Positions 1-7,917 of a stretch of DNA of 24,399 nucleotides are shown here, piece after piece. Source of the stretch: WYZ-LMO8 sp964586135 (GTDB lineage Archaea; Thermoproteota; Methanomethylicia; Nezhaarchaeales; WYZ-LMO8). The position numbers and the translations under genes are program-made. Location of the stretch: positions 1-24,399 of the forward strand of contig CAZPGS010000006.1 of assembly GCA_964586135.1 (NCBI GenBank). Reading direction: 5' to 3'. The number at the start of each line of letters is the position of its first letter. Within the stretch, counting starts at the first letter, position 1. A model generated the notes under the pieces. The model saw only the letters and a list, made by a program, of their open reading frames with translations. It was not told where the DNA came from and ran no database searches.

Positions 1-2
1 TC

Positions 3-1358
3 TACAAGCTGACGGTGTCGGACAACGGGACCGGCATACCTCCGAAGTACGTCCCACAGGCTTTCTGCACGGTGCTCTTCGGGAGCAAGTTTGTCCTCAA
101 GCAATATCGAGGCCTGTTCGGGCTCGGGGCTAAGATGGCGGTCCTCTACTCTCAAATAACCACGTACAAGCCCATTGAGGTAACTACTTGTCACGACGGC
201 CACGACGAGTACACCTTCTCGTTGCAGATGGACCTGAAGAACAACAAGCCGATAGTACTCTCTACGAAGACGAGGAAGCTCAGAAAGCCCAGGACCGGGA
301 CGACTGTCACGCTACATTTGGTGGGGGACTACGATCGCAAGCTGGGCTCGAAAACGACGGGCGAGCTGATAGTCGAATACCTGCGGTTAACAGCTGTCGC
401 GAACCCCCACGCCACCATAATCTTCTCAGACCCCAACAACGTCGTCTACAAGTTCGAGAGGTCGGTCACTAAGGTCCCCTCGCCGCCTAAGGAAGCAACT
501 CCGCATCCGCACGGCGTAGACGCCGAGATGCTCAAGAGGATGATAGAGAGCAGCAGGAATACGAACCTCCAAGCCTTCTTATCCAAGAACTTCGACAGGG
601 TAGGCCCCAAGAAGGCCCTCGACTTCTTGACTTGGGCTGGCTTTGACCCTCAAAAAGACGTCAAGGAGTTGACGAGCGACGAAGTAGTCAAGCTCGCCAA
701 TGCCCTCAAGGCCTACGACAAGTTCCTCCCGCCCTCGCCAGACGTCTTGAGCCCCATAGGGGCCGAGGAGCTGAAGGCAGCTATAACGAGCCTATTCATT
801 CCCGAGTTCGTGGAGGCCGTCACCAGGCCGCCCAAGTCCTACTCCGGCTATCCGTTTCAAGTCGAGGCCGGCATAGCTTATGGGGGCTCCTTCATAGAGA
901 AGTTGTGCGCTGAGGAGGGCAACTACAGGTTGCTCTACAGGTTCGCGAACAAAGTGCCCCTCTTGTTCGACGAGAGGGGGGACCTCTGCAGGAAGGTCGT
1001 CGATAACATTGACTGGAGGCAGTACAAGGTAGACGACAAAACCCCGATAGCCATCTTCGTTCACGTGTGCTCGACGAGGGTCCCCTACAAGACAGCAGGC
1101 AAGGAGATGATAGCCGACGTCGAGGAGATGGAGGATGAGATAAGGCTCGCCATAATGGACTGCGCGCGCGCAGTTAGGAGGTACGTGAGCAGGAAGCTCA
1201 GGGCCGAGAAGGAGCAGGAGAGGCTGAACCTCTTTAGGGCTTACATAACCGAGATAGCCGAAGACCTCGTGAGGGTCGTTAACGAGGACAAGGAGGGGCT
1301 TATCGAGCTCATGTGGAGGGTGGTGACTAAGAATGTCAAGCCAGGCAAGTCGAGATAG
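3..1358 (+). CDS. top6B: DNA topoisomerase VI subunit B, 5'-truncated by window edge
   Basis: This is the ATPase subunit of topoisomerase VI, a type IIB enzyme that passes one duplex through another to relax and decatenate DNA. The frame is open from base 3, and the visible protein starts inside the GHKL ATPase fold with the N2 box DNGTGIP. The Gly-rich lid GLFGLGAKM follows at about residues 37-45 of the visible part, then the strand GTTVTLHL. A helix-two-turn-helix region lies near residues 165-265, and after it comes the transducer domain with the QVEAGIAYGG strand and the VPYKTAGKE segment typical of the switch-lysine loop. Full-length members have about 530 residues, so roughly 80 N-terminal residues, including the N1 box, lie upstream of the window. 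The GTG at position 15 is internal and is not the start. The last 26 bases overlap top6A, which indicates one operon and translational coupling. Confidence 0.97.
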   Translation, partial: YKLTVSDNGTGIPPKYVPQAFCTVLFGSKFVLKQYRGLFGLGAKMAVLYSQITTYKPIEVTTCHDGHDEYTFSLQMDLKNNKPIVLSTKTRKLRKPRTGTTVTLHLVGDYDRKLGSKTTGELIVEYLRLTAVANPHATIIFSDPNNVVYKFERSVTKVPSPPKEATPHPHGVDAEMLKRMIESSRNTNLQAFLSKNFDRVGPKKALDFLTWAGFDPQKDVKELTSDEVVKLANALKAYDKFLPPSPDVLSPIGAEELKAAITSLFIPEFVEAVTRPPKSYSGYPFQVEAGIAYGGSFIEKLCAEEGNYRLLYRFANKVPLLFDERGDLCRKVVDNIDWRQYKVDDKTPIAIFVHVCSTRVPYKTAGKEMIADVEEMEDEIRLAIMDCARAVRRYVSRKLRAEKEQERLNLFRAYITEIAEDLVRVVNEDKEGLIELMWRVVTKNVKPGKSR

Positions 1359-2448
1359 TGGAGGGAGAGGGTGGATAGCGGATAAAATAGTCCAGCTCTT
1401 AGAGAAATCGACCCTGAAGCCCCTCAGGACAGAGAAAGTGCCTTACTTCGAGATGCTGGCCAGGACTAGAGATAACGTGAACATAGACCAAGAGCTCCAA
1501 GTGATAAGGCTCGGGAGCAAGAAGGTAAGGAGGAGGCTCAACGACGTCGAGGAAGCTAAGACGTTCATGAGGACCGTGCTGGTGGCGGCGATAGTATACG
1601 AGGCGATAAAGCACAACAAGTACCCGACCATCAGAGACGTCTTCTACGACGCCAAGCACACCATACCGGGAACCAACATAGACACCGTCAACGAGCAGTC
1701 AGAGTCCGACAGCATAATAGAGGACCTAGAGGTGATGCTGGGGACCAGCAGGGAGGAGATGGGCCTTCAGACGGACGTGAAGTGCAAGGTCGTGGGCTTG
1801 ATGAGAGTCAGGAGCGGGCGGGACGTGATAGATTGCTCGAGGCAGGGAGAGGGAGGCGCCTACACCCCGCCATCTAACGTCGATAGGCTGGAGTTCCTCG
1901 ATGTGGACGCTGAGTACGTCCTTGTAGTCGAGAAGGACGCCGTCTTCAACACCCTGAACATGGAGAGGTACTGGGAGAAGAACAAGTGCATACTCGTGAC
2001 GGCAGGGGGTCAGCCGGACAGGCCCGCTAGGAGGCTCGTGAAGAGGTTGAACGAGGAGCTGGGCCTGCCGGTCTACGTCTTGACCGACGCGGATCCCTAC
2101 GGGTTCTACATATATAGCGTCTACCGCATAGGATCGATAACTCTATCTCACGAGAGCGTCAGGCTGGCGTGCCCGAGGACCAGGTTCATAGGGGTCACGG
2201 TCAGCGACATCTATGAGTACAAGTTGCCCAAGAACGTCATAATCAAGGCCAAGGAAGCAGACCTAAAGAGGGCTAGGGAGCTCAAGAGCTACCCCTGGTT
2301 CCAATCCCCCGCGTGGCAGAGAGAGCTCGACCTCTTCTTGGAGAGGAAGGAGAAGGCCGAGATAGAGGCCCTCAGCTCGAAGAGCTTGGGCTTCTTGGAG
2401 GACAAGTACTTGCCGGAGAAGATAGGCGGTGGGTACTTCATAGTTTAG
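1333..2448 (+). CDS. top6A: DNA topoisomerase VI subunit A (Spo11-like)
   Basis: This is the DNA-cleaving subunit of topoisomerase VI, homologous to the meiotic nuclease Spo11. The 371 residues match the usual family length of about 370-390. The winged-helix (5Y-CAP) domain carries the motif RDVFYDAKH, in which Tyr105 is the expected nucleophile that bonds to the DNA 5' end. The Toprim domain shows Glu200 in VVEKDAVF and the metal-binding pair Asp252/Asp254 in LTDADPYG. The ATG at 1333 lies inside the end of top6B in another frame, so the two subunits should be made in a coupled way. It ends in TAG. No lesion is visible. Confidence 0.97.
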   Translation: MSSQASRDSGGRGWIADKIVQLLEKSTLKPLRTEKVPYFEMLARTRDNVNIDQELQVIRLGSKKVRRRLNDVEEAKTFMRTVLVAAIVYEAIKHNKYPTIRDVFYDAKHTIPGTNIDTVNEQSESDSIIEDLEVMLGTSREEMGLQTDVKCKVVGLMRVRSGRDVIDCSRQGEGGAYTPPSNVDRLEFLDVDAEYVLVVEKDAVFNTLNMERYWEKNKCILVTAGGQPDRPARRLVKRLNEELGLPVYVLTDADPYGFYIYSVYRIGSITLSHESVRLACPRTRFIGVTVSDIYEYKLPKNVIIKAKEADLKRARELKSYPWFQSPAWQRELDLFLERKEKAEIEALSSKSLGFLEDKYLPEKIGGGYFIV

Positions 2449-2483
2449 GCTCGTAAACCTAAGGTCCGGCTTTTTAACGCAAG

Positions 2484-2491
2484 CCTTAAAT
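2484..2491 (+). promoter_or_regulatory. TATA-like box for the small gene at 2560
   Basis: CCTTAAAT sits about 25 bases upstream of position 2513, the expected transcription start for an archaeal TATA box. A second candidate, CTTTTTAA, lies near 2470-2477. This is inferred from sequence and spacing only. Confidence 0.45.
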
Positions 2492-2511
2492 CCACCTCGA
2501 TGGCCTAACAA

Positions 2512-2528
2512 AGCCTTGTATCAAGGCT
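2512..2528 (+). promoter_or_regulatory. Perfect 7-bp hairpin at predicted mRNA 5' end
   Basis: AGCCTTG and CAAGGCT are exact reverse complements separated by TAT. The hairpin falls where transcription from the TATA box at 2484-2491 would begin, so it could be an operator half-site pair at +1 or a 5'-capping stem of the mRNA. Function is not known. Confidence 0.4.
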
Positions 2529-2559
2529 CTTTCGCCTCGACGTTTTGGAGGGTCTAGGT

Positions 2560-2829
2560 TTGGTCGTTCTCACCTACGATGATGGTTACGACGTCGCTAA
2601 GATGATAGCCAAGGGGGTCGACGTCGCGAAGCTACGGAGGATACACGAGGCCTTGAAGAAGGCCTTGGGCTGTTTCGCTGAGGAGAGCGACGAAAGGGAC
2701 TTCATGCTAGGCCTCGTGGAGGGACTGGGCGAGATAGCGAGGTTGAGGGAGGAGCTCACGAGGCTAATCAACGTAGCCAAGTCTCTAGGCATAACAATCG
2801 AGGTTAACATAAAGTACGGCGAGGAGTGA
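2560..2829 (+). CDS. Small conserved-looking hypothetical protein (89 aa)
   Basis: I do not recognise this protein. It is highly charged and mostly helical: a short N-terminal strand (VVLTYDDGYD), then helices with heptad-like Leu/Ile spacing around residues 25-75, and a final strand ending in IEVNIKYGEE. It has no signal peptide or membrane helix. Translation is probably from TTG 2560, because GGAGGG at 2547-2552 is a good ribosome-binding site seven bases upstream. An earlier in-frame TTG at 2545 would place that site inside the gene. The gene has its own promoter-like sequence and lies between the topoisomerase VI genes and lysS, all on the plus strand. The codon pattern looks genuine (Arg AGG, Ile ATA, strong third-position bias). 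It could be a small coiled-coil adaptor, but that is a guess. Confidence 0.7.
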   Translation: MVVLTYDDGYDVAKMIAKGVDVAKLRRIHEALKKALGCFAEESDERDFMLGLVEGLGEIARLREELTRLINVAKSLGITIEVNIKYGEE

Positions 2830-2889
2830 GCGCAGCTCTCTAAGCTAGCTTTCGATCGCGAAGCCGAAGAAGCCCTCAAGGACTGAGAG

Positions 2890-2897
2890 CTTTTAAG
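2890..2897 (+). promoter_or_regulatory. TATA-like box for lysS
   Basis: CTTTTAAG lies 57 bases before the GTG start of lysS. A second weaker candidate, AGCTTTTAG, lies at 2906-2914, nearer the gene. GAGGT at 2942-2946 is the ribosome-binding site, seven bases before the start. Confidence 0.45.
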
Positions 2898-2953
2898 TCA
2901 AAGCAAGCTTTTAGAGGACTAAGCCCTCTGTCGGCTTTTGAGAGGTAGCCTCG

Positions 2954-4567
2954 GTGAAGGAGCACTGGCTAGACGAGTTCGTCGCCTCGGTCCTGAAGAG
3001 GTCCAAGGAGCACGTAGTGGCCAGTGGCACCTCGATTTCGGGCTCGGCCCACATAGGGAACGTGGCCGACCCACTCTACGCGCACGCGATTGCGATGGAG
3101 ATAAGAAAGAGGGGCGGCAGGGCCGAGGCTCTGTGGGTAGCCGACGACATGGACCCCCTGGACAGCGTGCCCCCGCCCATACCGAGGGACTTCAACAAGT
3201 ACTTGGGCATGCCCTACGTCAACATACCAGACCCGTATGGGTGTTGCCGAAGTTGGGCCGAGCACTTCACTAAAGACTTCTTGGATGCCATCGAAGAGCT
3301 AGGCCTCGAGATCAAGTACCTGTCCGGGGCATCGATGTACCGCGACGGCACTTACCTGCCCTGGGTAAGGATTGCCATGGAAAAGGCCGAGCGGATAAGG
3401 GACATATTGTTGAGGGTGAGCGGGATCTCGAAGCCAAGCGACTGGCTCCCCTACATGCCTATTTGCGAGAACTGCGGCAAGGTGGGGACGACGTACGCCT
3501 ACGGCTTTCAGGGTGACAAGGTCTTTTACAGGTGCGACCTCGACATCGGCTACGCCAAGGGGTGCGGGCACAGAGGGGAGTGCGACGTAAAGGAGGGTAG
3601 GGGGAAGCTCCAGTGGAGGGTCGAGTGGGCAGCCCGCTGGGCAGCCCTTAACGTAACCATAGAGCCCTTCGGCAAGGAGCACGCGGCGGCGGGAGGCTCC
3701 TATGACACCAGCAAGCTCATAGTCAAGGAGGTCTTCGGCAGAGACCCTCCGATACCGCTAACCTACGAGCACGTGATGATAGGGGGGAGGAAGATGTCGA
3801 AGTCGAAGGGAAACGTGTTCACGCCGTCCCAGTGGTTCGAAGTGGCCCCTCCTCAAACCCTGAAGTTCTTCCTCTTCAGAGTCCACCCCATGAGGCACAA
3901 GGACTTCAGGGTCGAGGACCTGCCGAGCCTCGTGGCCGAGTACGAGAGAGCTGAGAGGATATACTACGGGTTCGAAAGGCTGCAAGACGATAAGCTGGTG
4001 GCATTGGCTAAGAGGAGTTACGAGCTCTCCCAGATAGGCGAGCCGAGCCCTACGATGCCGATACAGCTGCCCTACGACTTCGCGGTGGCGTTGGTCCAGC
4101 TATACCCCAACATCGATGCGAGGAGGCTCCTTGAGATATTGAAGCTCACGGGGCACCTCTGGAGAGAGCCGAGTCGAGAGGACTTAGAGAGGTTGCTGAC
4201 TAGGCTGAGACACGCGTCCACGTGGGTGGAGAAGTACGCCCCCGAGAGCGTCAAGATCAAGCTCCTCGAGGACCCGTCGATCGTGAGAGTCATGGTATCG
4301 GAGAAGCAGAGAGAGGCCCTCGCCAGGGCCGCCGAGCTCTTGCTTGAGAGGGAGTGGGATCTAAACGAGCTCAACAACAGGCTCTTCGAGCTTTCTAGGT
4401 CTCTCGACCTGGCACCTCCGGAATTCTTTGAAGCCGCCTACCTAGCCCTCATAGGGAGGAAGTCAGGCCCGAGGCTTGTGAATTTCATAGCCGCGATAGG
4501 GAGAGAGAGGGTCGCCAAGCACTTCCTCATGGCCGCTGGAGGACAGTACGACAACCTTAGCCCCTGA
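2954..4567 (+). CDS. lysS: Lysyl-tRNA synthetase, class I
   Basis: It charges tRNA-Lys with lysine using ATP. This is the archaeal class I form, unrelated to the class II enzyme of most bacteria and eukaryotes. The HIGH-type signature is HIGN at residues 33-36 and the second ATP-binding signature is KMSKS at 280-284. Between them a cysteine-rich insertion (Cys171, Cys174, Cys194, Cys204, Cys210) probably binds zinc. The C-terminal helical part (about 330-537) is the anticodon-binding cage. The 537 residues fit the family. GTG 2954 was chosen because it has GAGGT seven bases upstream and gives the expected short N-terminus. It ends in TGA, followed by about 175 bases without a gene. Confidence 0.97.
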   Translation: MKEHWLDEFVASVLKRSKEHVVASGTSISGSAHIGNVADPLYAHAIAMEIRKRGGRAEALWVADDMDPLDSVPPPIPRDFNKYLGMPYVNIPDPYGCCRSWAEHFTKDFLDAIEELGLEIKYLSGASMYRDGTYLPWVRIAMEKAERIRDILLRVSGISKPSDWLPYMPICENCGKVGTTYAYGFQGDKVFYRCDLDIGYAKGCGHRGECDVKEGRGKLQWRVEWAARWAALNVTIEPFGKEHAAAGGSYDTSKLIVKEVFGRDPPIPLTYEHVMIGGRKMSKSKGNVFTPSQWFEVAPPQTLKFFLFRVHPMRHKDFRVEDLPSLVAEYERAERIYYGFERLQDDKLVALAKRSYELSQIGEPSPTMPIQLPYDFAVALVQLYPNIDARRLLEILKLTGHLWREPSREDLERLLTRLRHASTWVEKYAPESVKIKLLEDPSIVRVMVSEKQREALARAAELLLEREWDLNELNNRLFELSRSLDLAPPEFFEAAYLALIGRKSGPRLVNFIAAIGRERVAKHFLMAAGGQYDNLSP

Positions 4568-4627
4568 CGCCCTTTCGCCTGAAGCGCCACAAGCGCCGGT
4601 CAGAGGAGGGACTCGACGACCATGATG

Positions 4628-4639
4628 TTTAAGCTTAAA
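4628..4639 (+). promoter_or_regulatory. Palindromic TATA-like element upstream of pyrophosphatase gene
   Basis: TTTAAGCTTAAA is a perfect 12-base palindrome holding a TATA-like box on each strand. It lies about 105 bases before the pyrophosphatase start, which would give a leader of about 80 bases. CCTTATTA at 4687-4694 is an alternative, closer box. Confidence 0.4.
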
Positions 4640-4743
4640 GCTCGACTAGCTTGGCGACTTGGGCGGCTACCTGTTCTCTATGTAAGCCTTATTAGCTAGG
4701 GCGGTTCAAAATCAGTCTCGCTGAACAAAAGAAGGAGGTGCGA

Positions 4744-6834
4744 GTGGAATTGTATTGGCTGGCTCTTCTGGCCTCCTGCATAGCCCTAGCGCTCGCCGCT
4801 GGTACTGCAGCCTTGGTGCTTGCCAGGCCCAAAGGAAGCGAGCGCATGGTCGAGGTGTACGAGGCCATTAAGGAGGGCGCTAAGGCCTACTTGAGCAGAC
4901 AATACAAGACGCTGATGATATTCATCATCCTGCTCGCGGTGATATTTGCTATAGCGGTGGACTACGGCTACTTCGCGTCAGGACGCTTTGGGCCGTCTTA
5001 CTTCCCGTACACCGGCCTGTCGTTCTTGGTAGGCGCCCTGTTCTCAGCCCTAGCCGGCTACGTGGGGATGAGGGTCGCCGTGGAGTGCAACGTCAGGACA
5101 GCCAACGCGGCTAACGGTGGGCTGAGAGAAGCTCTGAGCACCTCCTTCAAGGGAGGGCTCGTAATGGGGCTGTGCATGGTCGGCCTAGCGCTCTTAGGAG
5201 TGACTCTGTTCTATACGTTCTGGCGAGACCCCTTACTCTTCGCCGGCTTCGGCTTCGGCGGCAGCCTGGTCGCCCTATTCGCTAGGATCGGTGGCGGCAT
5301 ATACACCAAGTCGGCTGACGTGGGAGCGGACTTAGTAGGCAAGGTAGAGGCGGGCATACCGGAGGACGACCCCCGAAACCCAGCCGTGATAGCCGACGCA
5401 GTGGGCGACAACGTAGGCGACGTGGCCGGCATGGCCGCTGACGTCTTCGAGACCTACGCGGTGACCCTAATAGGCGCGATGTTGTTGGGCTGGCCGCTCT
5501 ACATGAAGCTTAATAATGCCGCCTTCTTAGAGTACCCACTGGTTTTGGGCGCGATAGCCATATTCTCGACGATCGTCGGCGCACTCACGGTGAGAGCCAA
5601 GGAGGGAGGCGATCCGACCCCGGCCATACTCATGGGCATAGTCGTAACGGCGGTATTGGCGATCATAGGCTTCTTCTTGGCCACGTGGTGGCTATTCAGG
5701 TCTCTAGAACTGTTCTACTCAGCCCTCATAGGCGTCGTCATAGTCGTGCTGCTGGCCGTGCTAACTGACTATTACACCTCGTACAGACACTCGCCCACGA
5801 GGTCCATAGCAGAGGCAGCTCAAGCGGGCCCCGCGATCAACATTATAAGGGGGCTAGCTAACGGCCTTGAGAGCGCCTTCCTGCCGGCGCTTGTAATAGC
5901 GCTCGGCGTCGTTGGAGCTTACCTGCTCGCTGGAGGCTACGCGGGTCACGTCTACATGGGGATGTACGGAGTGGCCATAGCCGTCATGGCGATGTTGTCC
6001 ATAGCTGGAATAATAGTCTCGGTTGACGCCTACGGCCCAATCGTCGACAACGCAGGCGGCATCGCCGAGATGGCCGGTCTCGACCCCAAAGTCAAGGATG
6101 TAACTGATATCCTTGACGCTGTTGGCAATACGACTAAGGCCTTGACCAAGACGTTCGCTATAGGTAGCGCTGGCCTAGCGGCGCTATCGCTCCTATTGGC
6201 CTACATGAATGAGATAGCAAGTTATAAAGGGATCTCCTTCGGTGAGCTGACCTCAAAGCTGTCGCTCGCAAGACCGGACGTAATTCTCGGTCTCTTGCTC
6301 GGAGGCGGCATAGTGTTCCTATTCGCGTCCTTCTGCATGAAGGCAGTGGCTAAGGGGGCCTTCGGCATGGTCAACGAAGTTAGAAGGCAGTTCAAGGAGA
6401 TAGCTGGAATCATGGAGGGCAAGGCCAAGCCGGACTACGCTAAGTGCGTGGACATAGCTACTCGCACCGCGCTTAAAGGCATGGCTTTGCCGGGGGCTTT
6501 AGTTATCCTAAGCCCCATCATCGTGGGCTTCGTGTTTGGTCCCTACGCTCTTGCGGGGTTGCTGATAGGGTGCATCGTCGCAGGCCTAGCCCTAGCCCTG
6601 ATGATGGCTAAGGGAGGAGCGGCTTGGGACAACGCTAAGAAGTACATAGAGACCGGGGCCTTTGGAGGTAAGCGCTCGCCGGCTCACGCAGCGGCGGTCG
6701 TGGGAGACACTGTCGGAGACCCATGCAAAGACACGGCTGGCCCAGCTATAAACCCGATGATAAAAGCGATAAACATGATATCGATAATATTCGCTGGACT
6801 CATAGTATCGCTAGTGCTCGTACCACTACCATAA
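4744..6834 (+). CDS. hppA: Membrane-bound proton-pumping pyrophosphatase, K+-independent type
   Basis: It hydrolyses pyrophosphate and pumps protons across the cytoplasmic membrane. The sequence is highly hydrophobic, with about 16 membrane helices. The substrate and Mg-binding signature DVGADLVGKVE is followed by the acidic loop EDDPRNPAVIADAVGDNVGD, and the second Asp-rich signature near the end reads GDTVGDPCKDTAGPAINP. The motif GNTTKALTK has Lys (about residue 465) where K+-dependent enzymes have Ala, which points to a K+-independent H+ pump. GTG 4744 is preferred over GTG 4738 because the ribosome-binding site GGAGGTG (4734-4740) overlaps the earlier codon. At about 696 residues it has normal length. 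It has its own promoter region and is followed by a T-rich terminator. Confidence 0.96.
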   Translation: MELYWLALLASCIALALAAGTAALVLARPKGSERMVEVYEAIKEGAKAYLSRQYKTLMIFIILLAVIFAIAVDYGYFASGRFGPSYFPYTGLSFLVGALFSALAGYVGMRVAVECNVRTANAANGGLREALSTSFKGGLVMGLCMVGLALLGVTLFYTFWRDPLLFAGFGFGGSLVALFARIGGGIYTKSADVGADLVGKVEAGIPEDDPRNPAVIADAVGDNVGDVAGMAADVFETYAVTLIGAMLLGWPLYMKLNNAAFLEYPLVLGAIAIFSTIVGALTVRAKEGGDPTPAILMGIVVTAVLAIIGFFLATWWLFRSLELFYSALIGVVIVVLLAVLTDYYTSYRHSPTRSIAEAAQAGPAINIIRGLANGLESAFLPALVIALGVVGAYLLAGGYAGHVYMGMYGVAIAVMAMLSIAGIIVSVDAYGPIVDNAGGIAEMAGLDPKVKDVTDILDAVGNTTKALTKTFAIGSAGLAALSLLLAYMNEIASYKGISFGELTSKLSLARPDVILGLLLGGGIVFLFASFCMKAVAKGAFGMVNEVRRQFKEIAGIMEGKAKPDYAKCVDIATRTALKGMALPGALVILSPIIVGFVFGPYALAGLLIGCIVAGLALALMMAKGGAAWDNAKKYIETGAFGGKRSPAHAAAVVGDTVGDPCKDTAGPAINPMIKAINMISIIFAGLIVSLVLVPLP

Positions 6835-6843
6835 CCAGACGCC

Positions 6844-6859
6844 TTCCTTTTCTTTTTTG
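6844..6859 (+). terminator. T-rich transcription terminator after pyrophosphatase gene
   Basis: Ten bases after the TAA, the plus strand carries TTCCTTTTCTTTTTTG, a pyrimidine/T-rich tract of the kind that ends archaeal transcription without a hairpin. Confidence 0.6.
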
Positions 6860-6963
6860 CTACGGCTAAGAGGGCCTCGAATACTTGGCGACCAGAAATT
6901 TAGTGACGGGGACCCTCGAGCTAACTGCCTCCTGAAGCCACCTCCGCTTCGAGCAGAAACACG

Positions 6964-6970
6964 TTTAAAT
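6964..6970 (+). promoter_or_regulatory. TATA-like box for TRAM gene
   Basis: TTTAAAT is a near-consensus archaeal TATA box. Transcription would start near 6992, giving a leader of about 74 bases, long for this window. Confidence 0.55.
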
Positions 6971-7033
6971 AGCTCCTTCCCCGCTAAAGAGACGACCTCC
7001 ACGAGTGCAGGCTCTTTTTGGGCTTGCGCTCTT

Positions 7034-7045
7034 GGGGAGAACCCC
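7034..7045 (+). promoter_or_regulatory. Small GC hairpin in TRAM gene leader
   Basis: GGGG AGAA CCCC forms a four-pair stem with a purine tetraloop, five bases before the ribosome-binding site GAGGTGA at 7051-7057. It could modulate translation. No known riboswitch is recognised. Confidence 0.25.
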
Positions 7046-7065
7046 GAAGCGAGGTGAAACGAAAA

Positions 7066-7284
7066 ATGAGGTTTAAGGGCAGAGGAAGGAGGACGCTACC
7101 GAAGCCTGTCGCGTTAGGGCAGGAGTACGACGTCGAGATCTCTGAGATCAGCAGGCGAGGAGATGGATTGGTCAGGATTCAGGGCTTCGTGATCTTCGTG
7201 CCGGGCACGCAGAAGGGCGATAAGGTGAGGATCAAGATAACGAAGGTAGGTAGGAGTTACGCGATAGGCGAGGTAGTCGGGTGA
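7066..7284 (+). CDS. Small TRAM-domain RNA-binding protein (72 aa)
   Basis: The protein is a stand-alone TRAM domain, a small beta-barrel that binds RNA. It matches the archaeal family: basic N-terminus (residues 1-12, FKGRGRR), then GQEYDVEISEISRRGDGLVRIQ, GFVIFVPG and GDKVRIKITKVGRSYAIGEV. Stand-alone archaeal TRAM proteins of this kind have been linked to RNA-chaperone or cold-shock-like roles. A role for this one is inferred from the family. ATG 7066 was chosen because GAGGTGA lies eight bases upstream. The longer in-frame reading from 7018 would put that site inside the gene. It converges with the GGDEF-like gene, with only 12 bases between the stop codons. Confidence 0.92.
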   Translation: MRFKGRGRRTLPKPVALGQEYDVEISEISRRGDGLVRIQGFVIFVPGTQKGDKVRIKITKVGRSYAIGEVVG

Positions 7285-7296
7285 GCCTCTTCAAGC

Positions 7297-7749
7297 TCAT
7301 AAGACGACTATCTTGTTCCCTCCCCTCTTCTTAGCTTTTTTGAGGGCCCTTAAGGCCATCACGACCTCCGGCGTCTTCTTGGCCTCGCTCATGGGTTGCG
7401 TCTTCAAGGACGTTATGGGCCCTACGTAGACTCCTATGCTGATCGTGGCGCCCGACCCGCTCTCCTCGCCTATCCTCTCTATCTCGAGGCGTATTCTCTC
7501 AAGCTCCTTCAAGACCTCGTCGACGTCAACGCCGACGAACTTGATCACGGCCTCCTCGGTGCCGCGCTCCTCGTCGAGCCCGTGGATTATGACGCCGCCG
7601 AGCTTCGAGGCCACCTCTTCCACCAGTCGCGTCAAGCTCTCGGTAACGACGTTCGGCTTGTACTCGTTCCAGCCCATGACCTTCATGACCTCCTTGAACC
7701 TGTCCAGGTCGAGGATCGCGGTGATGCCATTGAGTTGCAAGGTCCTCAC
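7297..7749 (-). CDS. Small GGDEF-like nucleotidyl-cyclase-fold protein (150 aa)
   Basis: The sequence follows the GGDEF fold in order. ILDLDRFKEVMKVMG (residues 12-26) matches the first strand and helix, which carry a metal-binding Asp. RGTEEA (62-67) sits where diguanylate cyclases have R-GGDEF. TISIGV (102-107) matches the strand after the second helix. ALRALKKAKKRGGNKIVV at the C-terminus matches the family's A-AK--G-N ending. The signature is degenerate (GTEEA), so diguanylate cyclase activity is doubtful. A relative with another nucleotide reaction, as in archaeal GTP cyclohydrolase III, or a nucleotide sensor is possible. There are no sensor domains or membrane helices. GTG 7749 is close to the transcription start predicted from the TATA box, so the mRNA is probably almost leaderless. 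Confidence 0.75.
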   Translation of the reverse strand: MRTLQLNGITAILDLDRFKEVMKVMGWNEYKPNVVTESLTRLVEEVASKLGGVIIHGLDEERGTEEAVIKFVGVDVDEVLKELERIRLEIERIGEESGSGATISIGVYVGPITSLKTQPMSEAKKTPEVVMALRALKKAKKRGGNKIVVL

Positions 7750-7778
7750 CGCACGAGCTGACTTTAGGGCACCACTGC

Positions 7779-7785
7779 TTTAAAC
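7779..7785 (-). promoter_or_regulatory. TATA-like box for GGDEF-like gene
   Basis: On the minus strand this reads GTTTAAA. It lies about 30 bases before the GTG start, predicting a start of transcription within a few bases of the coding region. Confidence 0.5.
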
Positions 7786-7867
7786 AAGGCGGACCGACCT
7801 TATCAACGCTCAGACCCTCTGCAGGCAGCGAGCTATGGACTTGTGCCATGGTCCTGAGAACGCGAAG

Positions 7868-7874
7868 CTTAAAT
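7868..7874 (+). promoter_or_regulatory. TATA-like box for RNA methyltransferase gene
   Basis: CTTAAAT lies 44 bases before the TTG start, so transcription should begin near 7897 with a leader of about 20 bases. Confidence 0.5.
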
Positions 7875-7917
7875 CACGTTGGACTGTCAATAGCTAGGCC
7901 TAAGAGAGTGTCGAGCT

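Noticed and set aside
4695..4725. tRNA T-arm-like sequence (GGTTCAAAATC)
   Set aside because: The loop is not closed by a complementary five-pair stem, and no acceptor or anticodon arm can be found.
6857..7057. 66-codon plus-strand frame before the TRAM gene
   Set aside because: It spans the TRAM promoter and leader, has no ribosome-binding site and no protein-like pattern.
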